Shown here in pieces: positions 57,980-64,000 of a stretch of DNA of 64,000 nt. The DNA comes from Pseudomonadota bacterium. Its GTDB lineage: Bacteria > Pseudomonadota > Alphaproteobacteria > GCA-2746255. Positions within the stretch are counted from its first letter, which is position 1; every line of letters starts with the position of its first letter. The notes under the pieces are model-generated. The model had not been told where the DNA came from. It was given only the letters and a program-made list of their open reading frames with translations, and did not search any database. The translations under genes and the position numbers were made by a program. The stretch is taken from the NCBI GenBank assembly GCA_040752895.1, contig JBFMHN010000002.1, forward strand, positions 124,001-188,000. Reading direction: 5' to 3'.

Positions 57980-59227
57980 CTACCCGGAGAGACGGCCCTG
58001 AAGGGCGTCGCCCTCGGCGCCAACGATCCGGGCGGAGACGATGGCGCCGGGCCGGGCCTCGCGGTCCAGACGAACGGGTGCGTACTGGGCGCTCCGCCCG
58101 AGCAAAGGCCGCTCGATCAGAAGATCGGCGTCCTTGCCGACGCAAGCCTCGAAAAAGTGCTGCCTGGCCGCAGCCCCTGCTTCGCGCAAGCGCGCCGCGC
58201 GGGCCTTGCGGACCGCGACCGGCAGTTGCGGCATGCGGGCGGCCGGCGTCTTGGCGCGCGCGGAATAGGGAAAGACGTGGAGATAGGTAAGCCCGCATTC
58301 GGGAACCAGGCAGAGCGTATCCTCGAACATCGCATCGGTTTCCGTCGGAAACCCCGCGATGAGATCGGCGCCGAAGACGATGTCCTTGCGCAGCCCCCGC
58401 GCGCGTTCGCAGAACCGCACGGCGTCTTCTCGCGAATGCCGCCGCTTCATGCGCTTCAGCACGAGGTTGTTGCCGGACTGCAGGCTTAAGTGCAGGTGCG
58501 GCATGAGGCGGGGTTCGTCCGCCAAAAGCGCCATCAGCTCTTCGTCCGCCTCCGCCGGGTCGATCGAGGAAAGCCGGAGACGGGGAAGCTCCGGCACAAG
58601 CTTGAACAAGCGACGCAGCGTGGCGCCGAGCGTGGGCTTCCCCGGCAGGTCCGCCCCATAGGCCGTGAGGTCAACGCCGGTCAGCGCGATTTCCCGGTAG
58701 CCGTTCGCGACGAGCTTCTGCGCCGAAGCGACGAGAGCGCCCAAGGGCACGCTCCGGCTGTGGCCGCGGCCGAAGGGAATGATGCAGAACGTGCAGCGAT
58801 GGTCGCAGCCGTTCTGCACCTGCAAAAAGGCCCGCGCCCGGCCCTCGAGGCCTTCCACCAGGTGGCCGGCCGTCTCGCGCACGGAAAGGATGTCGTTAAC
58901 GGCGACGCGTTCGGCGTTTTCGACGCCGTAACTTTCCGGCCTGAGCTTCTCGGCGTTGCCGAGAACGCGAGTCACCTCCGGCATCCGCGCGTAAACTTCC
59001 GGCGAAATCTGAGCGGCGCAGCCGGTGACGACGATGCGCGCGCCGGGCCGTTCGCGGCGCAGACGCCGGATCGCCTGGCGGGCCTGGCGCTCGGCTTCGG
59101 CGGTGACGGCGCAGGTGTTCACATAGACGGTGTCGCGCTCGCCAGCGGCAAGGGCGTGGGCTTCGATGACTTCCGATTCGTAGGCGTTGAGCCGGCAGCC
59201 GAAGGTAAGGACGCTGGGCTCCCTCAC
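57980..59227 (-). CDS. mtaB: tRNA (t6A37) methylthiotransferase MtaB
   Basis: Radical-SAM enzyme that adds a methylthio group to t6A at tRNA position 37, 415 residues. It has an N-terminal MTTase domain with three Cys (FGCRLNAYE, NTCAVTAEA, GCAAQ), the SAM motif CDHRCTFC, SLQSGNNLVLKRMKR and a C-terminal TRAM domain. The start is GTG 59227, overlapping the dapF stop in GTGA. It distinguishes itself from MiaB by motif details and by length. Confidence 0.9.
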   Translation of the reverse strand: MREPSVLTFGCRLNAYESEVIEAHALAAGERDTVYVNTCAVTAEAERQARQAIRRLRRERPGARIVVTGCAAQISPEVYARMPEVTRVLGNAEKLRPESYGVENAERVAVNDILSVRETAGHLVEGLEGRARAFLQVQNGCDHRCTFCIIPFGRGHSRSVPLGALVASAQKLVANGYREIALTGVDLTAYGADLPGKPTLGATLRRLFKLVPELPRLRLSSIDPAEADEELMALLADEPRLMPHLHLSLQSGNNLVLKRMKRRHSREDAVRFCERARGLRKDIVFGADLIAGFPTETDAMFEDTLCLVPECGLTYLHVFPYSARAKTPAARMPQLPVAVRKARAARLREAGAAARQHFFEACVGKDADLLIERPLLGRSAQYAPVRLDREARPGAIVSARIVGAEGDALQGRLSG

Positions 59228-60078
59228 GCCGCCGCCTCCGTAACGAGATCGAGCGGCAACTCGCCCGAAAAACTCAGGGCCGCCGGACCGGAAAGCAGAA
59301 CGTGGCCGTCCTCGCGAATCCGCACGAACAGCGAGCCGCCGTCGAGAACGACCTCCGCTTCCTTGCCCAAAAGCCCGCGGCGGTTGGCGGCGACGGCGGC
59401 GGCACAGGCGCCGCTGCCGCAGGCGCGCGTCAAGCCTGCGCCGCGCTCCCAGACGCGAAGGCGAAGCCGGTTTCCAGAGAGGATCTGGGCGACGCCGATA
59501 TTCGCGCGTTCCGGGAACCAGGCGTCGTTCTCAAGCCGCGGCCCGATCTCGGCGAGCGGCACTTTTTCCGCGTCCCCGACGAAAAAAACCGCGTGCGGGT
59601 TGCCCATGCTGACGGCGACCGCGTCGCGCAGCGTGCCGGCCCGCAGATCGAGGTGGAGCGTATCGGCCGGCCCCTTCAAGGGAATCGCCTGCCAATCCGT
59701 TTTCGCCGGACCCATGTCGACGCGGATGCGGTCCGGGCCTTCGCGAATCGCTTCGATGGGGCCGGCCAGGGTTTCCAGCCGGCACCGATCGGTCCCCTTC
59801 TCCGTCATCACCAACCGGGCGACGCAGCGCGCGGCGTTACCGCACGCCTCGGCCTCCTCGCCATCGGCGTTCCGGATGCGCATGACGGCGTCCGCCCCCG
59901 GGTTCCGGGCCGGTTCGATCAGCACGACCTGGTCGCAGCCCACCCCGGTCCAGCGATCGGCGATGGCGCGCGCGCCGGGGGCCGTGAAGGCCTTCGCCGC
60001 GCGCCGGTCGGTGCGCGCATCGAGGACGACGAAATCGTTCCCAGCACCATGCATCTTGCGAAACAGGATCCCCGTCAT
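59224..60078 (-). CDS. dapF: Diaminopimelate epimerase
   Basis: Converts LL- to meso-diaminopimelate for lysine and peptidoglycan, 284 residues. The two catalytic cysteines are in EACGNAARCVA and RACGSGACAAAVA, one per half, and the start is FRKMHGAGNDFVVLD. The ATG at 60078 matches the family; open frame continues to 60360 only inside the next gene. It overlaps mtaB by four bases. Confidence 0.97.
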   Translation of the reverse strand: MTGILFRKMHGAGNDFVVLDARTDRRAAKAFTAPGARAIADRWTGVGCDQVVLIEPARNPGADAVMRIRNADGEEAEACGNAARCVARLVMTEKGTDRCRLETLAGPIEAIREGPDRIRVDMGPAKTDWQAIPLKGPADTLHLDLRAGTLRDAVAVSMGNPHAVFFVGDAEKVPLAEIGPRLENDAWFPERANIGVAQILSGNRLRLRVWERGAGLTRACGSGACAAAVAANRRGLLGKEAEVVLDGGSLFVRIREDGHVLLSGPAALSFSGELPLDLVTEAAA

Positions 60079-60110
60079 GCCCGTTAATATGGCGTAAAAA
60101 TGGCGGAAGT

Positions 60111-60821
60111 CTATTGGTTTCCAGCACTTTTCCCGGCGCCAGCGGCGCGCAGGAAGGCGGCCATGTGAAAGCCGGCCTGCGGCGGCGCGTACGCCGGGCC
60201 GACCGGGCAGGCGCGCCGGGCGAGGCAGCCGCCGCCCCGACAATCGCCGCCTTCCGGGCTTTCCAGATGGCCTATGCAGCGGGGCACGTCGTAAGCCCCG
60301 TTTTGAAAGGCGCCGACCGGGCAGGTGGTCAAGCAGGGCTTCGCCACGCACCCCTCGCAAGGCTTGGCCGCGGTCAAGGGCGGTGGCACCGGGTGCCGGG
60401 TTTCAAAGCAAAAAACCCCCCGGTAGGCGTGCCAGAGGCCATAGTCGGGATGGATGAGAAGGCCGATCGGGGATTGGGCAATCCCTTCCGCCCGTTTCGC
60501 CCAGCGGAAAATAGGCCGCGCCCCAGGGCCGAATGGAAAGAGAAGCGCAGCCCCGATTGCCGCCGCGACAGAGGAAAGCACCCGCACCGTCCAGCGGTCG
60601 AGGGGGTCCGGCTTTCCATCTCTCGCCTCAGCGGAGACAGCGAAGGCCTCCCACATGGCGGGGCCGGCGTTGCCGGCCAAGATCACGGTCCCGACCCTTC
60701 GGCCGCTAGGCAAGGGCGGCACGCCGTCGCCGGCTTCCGGATGGAAGCCGCCGCGCGGCAAGAGGCCGAAGGGGGAAAGCGCCGCGGCAAGCGTTGCATA
60801 GATTTCCATATGGGCTTTCAT
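60111..60821 (-). CDS. [4Fe-4S] ferredoxin-domain protein, QueG/MMACHC-like
   Basis: 236 residues. The front part carries SPIGLLIHPDYGLWHAYRGVF, which resembles the cobalamin-binding region of MMACHC/QueG-like reductases. Then come cysteine sets CEGCVAKPCLTTCPVGAF and, further on, CRGGGCLARRACP, suggesting two clusters. It is not a second QueG, as the QueG signature GWxGKHTN is absent. The ATG at 60821 is chosen. It lies 32 bases upstream of dapF in the same run. Substrate unknown. Confidence 0.75.
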   Translation of the reverse strand: MKAHMEIYATLAAALSPFGLLPRGGFHPEAGDGVPPLPSGRRVGTVILAGNAGPAMWEAFAVSAEARDGKPDPLDRWTVRVLSSVAAAIGAALLFPFGPGARPIFRWAKRAEGIAQSPIGLLIHPDYGLWHAYRGVFCFETRHPVPPPLTAAKPCEGCVAKPCLTTCPVGAFQNGAYDVPRCIGHLESPEGGDCRGGGCLARRACPVGPAYAPPQAGFHMAAFLRAAGAGKSAGNQ

Positions 60822-60871
60822 GGGGGGCATCTTACGCAAGCGGCGGGTTGCCCGCGAATCCCTTGAAACGC

Positions 60872-60900
60872 TTGACTCTTCAGGCCCCGCCCCCTAGCAT
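60872..60900 (+). promoter_or_regulatory. Candidate promoter of ffh-rpsP-rimM-trmD
   Basis: TTGACT (60872-60877), a 17-base spacer and TAGCAT (60895-60900). It lies about 107 bases before ffh. It is close to the divergent [4Fe-4S] gene, so the two operons share the 185-base gap. Confidence 0.55.
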
Positions 60901-61006
60901 ACCGGACCTTTTCGGATAGGGGACCCGATCGCCCTAGGGGGTCCGCCAGCCCGCGAGTATCGCGCGCTGGCGCGTTTGGCATTTGGGAAACGGCAAGAAC
61001 AAGAAC

Positions 61007-62377
61007 ATGTTCGAGAACCTAGCAAACCGTCTTGGCGATGTCTTCGGACGGCTCAAGAAACGCGGGACGCTCTCGCCGGAGGACGTCCGCGTGGCGTTGC
61101 GCGAGATTCGCGTGGCGCTGCTCGAGGCGGACGTGGCGCTTCCCGTCATCAAGGACTTCCTCACCAAGGTCGAGGCGGAAGCGACCGGTGAAACGATCAC
61201 GCGCGCCGTCGCTCCCGGCCAGATGGTCGTCAAGATCGTCCACGACGCGCTGACCGAAATGCTGGGGCCGAAGGCGGCCGCCCTCAAGCTCGACGGGCCC
61301 CTGCCCACGGCCATTCTTTTCGTCGGCCTGCAAGGGTCGGGCAAGACGACGACGGTCGCCAAGCTGGGCTTGAAACTGGCCCGCGAAGAAAAGAAGAAGG
61401 TGCTGCTTGCCTCCCTCGACGTCTACCGCCCCGCCGCCCGGGAACAGCTTGCGATCCTGGGCCAGCAGGCCGACCTCGCCACCCTGCCGATGATCGCCGA
61501 CGAAAAGCCGGTCGCGATCGCCCAGCGCGCGATGGCGCACGCCCGGCAGGAAGGCTTCGACGTCGTTCTCCTCGACACCGCCGGGCGGGGGCACGTGGAC
61601 GCGGCGATGATGGCGGAGGCGGAAGCCGTCCGCGACGCCGTGAACCCCGCCGAGACGCTGCTGGTGGCCGACGCCATGACCGGCCAGGACGCCGTCCGCG
61701 TGGCGGAAAGTTTCCACACCCGTTTAAACCTTAGCGGCATCGTGCTGACGCGGCTTGACGGCGACGCCCGCGGGGGGGCGGCCCTTTCCATGCGGGCGGT
61801 GACCGGCTGCCCGATCAAGTTCGTCGGCGAAGGCGAAAAACTGGATCGGCTGGAGACTTTTCACCCCAACCGCATCGCCGGCCGCATCCTCGGCATGGGC
61901 GACGTCGTGAGCCTGGTCGAAAAAGCGGAGGCCGCCGCCGACGAAGCGGAAATAAGCCGCCTTGCCTCGAAACTCGAAAAAGGCGCCTTCGATCTCAACG
62001 ACATGGCGGAACAGTTTCGCCAGCTTGGCCGGATGGGAGGGATCGGCGAGTTCCTCGCGTTGCTTCCCGGCCTCGACCGGGGACAAAAGCAAAAGGCGAT
62101 GGCGAAGATCGACGAACGCCTGCTGCGCCGCCAGGAAGCCATTATCCGTTCGATGACGCCGCTTGAACGGCGCAACCCGAAAATTCTGCACGCCTCGCGC
62201 AAGCGGCGGATCGCAGCCGGTTCCGGCTCCGGCGTGAACGACGTCAACCGCCTGCTGAAGCAGTTCCGCGACATGCAGACGATGATGAAGCGCATGAAAC
62301 AGATGCAAAAGATGGGGCTGGGCAAACCGGGCCGGAGCGGCGGCCTGCCCTTCAATCCGATGCAACCTCGCCACTAA
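61007..62377 (+). CDS. ffh: Signal recognition particle protein Ffh
   Basis: SRP GTPase that binds 4.5S RNA and signal sequences, 456 residues. The NG domain has [12 protein letters not shown] (G1, 105-116), [23 protein letters not shown] and [12 protein letters not shown]. The C-terminal M domain (about 300-456) is Met-rich, ending [14 protein letters not shown]. The ATG at 61007 gives [10 protein letters not shown], the family start. The matching receptor ftsY lies in the divergent operon 3 kb away. Confidence 0.98.
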   Translation: MFENLANRLGDVFGRLKKRGTLSPEDVRVALREIRVALLEADVALPVIKDFLTKVEAEATGETITRAVAPGQMVVKIVHDALTEMLGPKAAALKLDGPLPTAILFVGLQGSGKTTTVAKLGLKLAREEKKKVLLASLDVYRPAAREQLAILGQQADLATLPMIADEKPVAIAQRAMAHARQEGFDVVLLDTAGRGHVDAAMMAEAEAVRDAVNPAETLLVADAMTGQDAVRVAESFHTRLNLSGIVLTRLDGDARGGAALSMRAVTGCPIKFVGEGEKLDRLETFHPNRIAGRILGMGDVVSLVEKAEAAADEAEISRLASKLEKGAFDLNDMAEQFRQLGRMGGIGEFLALLPGLDRGQKQKAMAKIDERLLRRQEAIIRSMTPLERRNPKILHASRKRRIAAGSGSGVNDVNRLLKQFRDMQTMMKRMKQMQKMGLGKPGRSGGLPFNPMQPRH

Positions 62378-62415
62378 CCAAGACCCGCAACCGACAAAGG
62401 AAAGCAGATCAAGAG

Positions 62416-62784
62416 ATGAGTGTAAAAATCCGAATGTCCCGCGGCGGCGCCAAGAAGCGCCCCTTCTACCGTATCGTCGTAACGGACGTGCGAAACTCGC
62501 GCGATGGCCGTTTCATCGAACGGGTCGGCACCTACAATCCGATGCTGGCGAAAGACCATCCCGACCGCGTGAAGCTCGACCCCGAACGGATCAAGCATTG
62601 GCTTGCGGTCGGCGCCTTGCCGAGCGACCGCGTCGCGCGCTTCCTGGGCGAAGCCGGGCTGGCGCCGATGCCGCCCAAGCGCCACAACCCGGAAAAGGCG
62701 ATCCCGAGGAAGGACCGGAAGAAGGCGGCGACGGAAGCGGCCGCCGGGCCGGCGCCGGCGCCGGCCGAAGCGCAAAAGGCGTAA
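62416..62784 (+). CDS. rpsP: 30S ribosomal protein S16
   Basis: Small-subunit ribosomal protein of 122 residues, start [24 protein letters not shown] and [13 protein letters not shown]. The conserved core ends near residue 85; a low-complexity Ala/Pro/Lys tail (about 95-122) is common in alphaproteobacteria. It lies 38 bases after ffh, the usual ffh-rpsP-rimM-trmD order. Confidence 0.98.
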   Translation: MSVKIRMSRGGAKKRPFYRIVVTDVRNSRDGRFIERVGTYNPMLAKDHPDRVKLDPERIKHWLAVGALPSDRVARFLGEAGLAPMPPKRHNPEKAIPRKDRKKAATEAAAGPAPAPAEAQKA

Positions 62785-62808
62785 GCACCTCCCACGGGAG
62801 CTTTTTGC

Positions 62809-63402
62809 ATGATCGCCGGAAAGCAACATCGCAACGAAGAAAGCGCCGAAGAAGCGAAGCGCGTTTGCGTGGGCGTCGTCACCGGCGCCCACGGCGTGAA
62901 AGGTCTGCTTCGCGTTCGCAGCTTCACGGGGAACCCGGCCGACGTCGCGGCCTATGGGCCGGTCTCGGACGAGGCGGGCGAACGCCGGTTCGATCTCGCG
63001 GTCGAAGGCCGCGCGAAGGACGACCTGCTCGTGCGCGTCGCCGGTATCGCCGACCGCGATACCGCGGAAGCCCTGAAGGGGATGCTGCTTTACGTCGCGC
63101 GCGCGGCATTGCCGGAGACGGAGGAGGACGAGTACTACCACGGCGACCTCATCGGCCTGCGGGTCGAAGACCGTCAAGGGAACCGCCTAGGCAGCGTTGT
63201 CGGCGTGCACAATTTCGGCGGCGGCGACATCCTGGAGATCGCGATCGAAAGCGGACCGGCCGCGATGGTCCCCTTCACGCGGGAGGCGGTGCCCGAGGTG
63301 GACATGGCGCGCCGCCGCGTTCGGGTGGACCCGGCCGCCATCTTGCAAACGGAAGGAAAGGCAGCGAAAGAAGAAGCGGCAAAGGAAGGGTGCGATGGCT
63401 GA
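62809..63402 (+). CDS. rimM: Ribosome maturation factor RimM
   Basis: Binds S19 and matures the head of the 30S subunit, 197 residues. The N-terminal RimM barrel has [18 protein letters not shown], and the PRC-barrel starts near [14 protein letters not shown], with [14 protein letters not shown] short charged C-terminal tail follows. The trmD start overlaps its end by 8 bases. Confidence 0.96.
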   Translation: MIAGKQHRNEESAEEAKRVCVGVVTGAHGVKGLLRVRSFTGNPADVAAYGPVSDEAGERRFDLAVEGRAKDDLLVRVAGIADRDTAEALKGMLLYVARAALPETEEDEYYHGDLIGLRVEDRQGNRLGSVVGVHNFGGGDILEIAIESGPAAMVPFTREAVPEVDMARRRVRVDPAAILQTEGKAAKEEAAKEGCDG

Positions 63403-64000
63403 GGCGGGGCCCTTGTGGCGGGCGCGGGTGCTCACGCTTTTTCCGGAGATGTTCCCGGGGCCGCTTGGCTTTTCGCTGCCGGGCAAGGCGCTGCGGGAGG
63501 GGGTCTGGACCCTGGAAACGATGGACATCCGCGATTATGCGAGCGATAAACACCGTTCCGTCGACGACGCGCCTTTTGGCGGCGGGGCCGGTATGGTGAT
63601 GCGCCCCGACGTTGTCGACGCCGCCCTGAAGGCGGCCGCCGATCCGGGACCTGTTCTCTACCTCTCGCCGCGGGGGAAGCCGCTGGACCAGGCCGTGGTT
63701 CGCCGCTTGGCGGACGGGCGTGGGGTGACGCTTCTTTGCGGGCGTTTCGAAGGCGTGGACGAACGCGTGCTGGAGGCGTGGGCGATGGAGGAAGTGAGTC
63801 TGGGCGATTTCGTGCTTTCCGGCGGCGAGCCGGCGGCGATCGCCTTGATTGACGCCTGCGTGCGGCTGCTGCCGGGCGTGATCGAGAACGCGGACGCGCT
63901 GAGGGAAGAAAGTTTCGAGGACGGGCTTTTGGAATACCCGCACTACACCCGGCCGCAAAGCTGGGCGGGACGAGAGGTGCCGGATGTGCTGATCTCCGGG
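63395..64000 (+). CDS. trmD: tRNA (guanine-N1-)-methyltransferase TrmD, 3' end beyond the window
   Basis: Methylates G37 of tRNAs to prevent frameshifting; SPOUT knot enzyme. The 202 visible residues hold [27 protein letters not shown], the knot stretches [13 protein letters not shown] and [14 protein letters not shown], and [18 protein letters not shown]. The last visible residues are ISG, so roughly 25-45 residues are missing. The start at 63395 overlaps rimM. rplS usually follows this gene. Confidence 0.96.
   Translation, partial: MAEAGPLWRARVLTLFPEMFPGPLGFSLPGKALREGVWTLETMDIRDYASDKHRSVDDAPFGGGAGMVMRPDVVDAALKAAADPGPVLYLSPRGKPLDQAVVRRLADGRGVTLLCGRFEGVDERVLEAWAMEEVSLGDFVLSGGEPAAIALIDACVRLLPGVIENADALREESFEDGLLEYPHYTRPQSWAGREVPDVLISG

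Noticed and set aside
60983-61006. TTG at 60983 as the ffh start
   Set aside because: The family begins MFENLANRL, matching ATG 61007; the TTG adds eight residues of no conservation.

Overview
The window is GC-rich bacterial DNA, densely packed on both strands. It reads as an alphaproteobacterium, probably near the Rhodospirillales. The pointers are an NDUFA9-like epimerase, an alphaproteobacterial-type GltD, a DUF2336 protein beside a PleC/DivJ-like kinase, a CarD protein with a basic tail, FdxA, and an O-antigen and lipid A gene set. The lineage is inferred from protein character, not from a search. I found no phage, transposase, plasmid or CRISPR locus; this is chromosomal core plus envelope genes.

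Layout. 1-3.5 kb: kdsD (cut by the left edge), an RNase D-like nuclease, tRNA-Leu(CAG), an NDUFA9-like epimerase and uppP. 3.5-9.7 kb: an AT-rich control region and gltD-gltB (glutamate synthase). 9.8-14.3 kb: a GST, an SDR, a hydrolase and two glycosyltransferases (GT4, GT9). 14.3-24.5 kb: a translation operon, thrS-infC-rpmI-rplT-[terminator]-pheS-pheT, running into queG-queA-tgt. 24.7-26.9 kb: queF facing queD-queE-queC. With tgt, queA and queG, this puts every dedicated step of queuosine synthesis from dihydroneopterin triphosphate to Q-tRNA within 5.7 kb. Only folE is missing.

27-41 kb: a Bax inhibitor-1 protein, an SDR, tRNA-Arg(ACG), an OmpA-like lipoprotein, gpt, panC-panB, a gamma-glutamyltransferase, a TerB-like protein, fdxA, a CarD regulator, an SNase-like protein with two substituted catalytic acids, pip, pagL, tRNA-Arg(CCT), an FNT channel and two small envelope proteins. 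41-48.5 kb: a surface-polysaccharide block with sixA, an amidotransferase, two GT4 enzymes, a methyltransferase and an O-antigen ligase/polymerase. 48.7-52 kb: tkt-pgk with no gap between them. 52-57 kb: a soluble PAS histidine kinase, a DUF2336 protein, a sugar-dehydrogenase-like propeller and a small unknown protein. 57-64 kb: the signal recognition pair in divergent operons, [4Fe-4S protein-dapF-mtaB-ftsY] and ffh-rpsP-rimM-trmD (cut by the right edge).

Themes. Translation and tRNA maturation dominate: two synthetases, IF3, L35, L20, S16, RimM, modification of tRNA position 34 (queuosine) and position 37 (TrmD, MtaB), and SRP targeting. Envelope building is the second theme. The most notable sequence-level points are an ATA start codon for infC, a queF leader with two mutually exclusive stems, a 12-bp terminator or attenuator ahead of pheST, the SNase-like protein lacking its catalytic Asp and Glu, a tandemly duplicated pgk start region, and an FNT channel with an unusual C-terminal tail.
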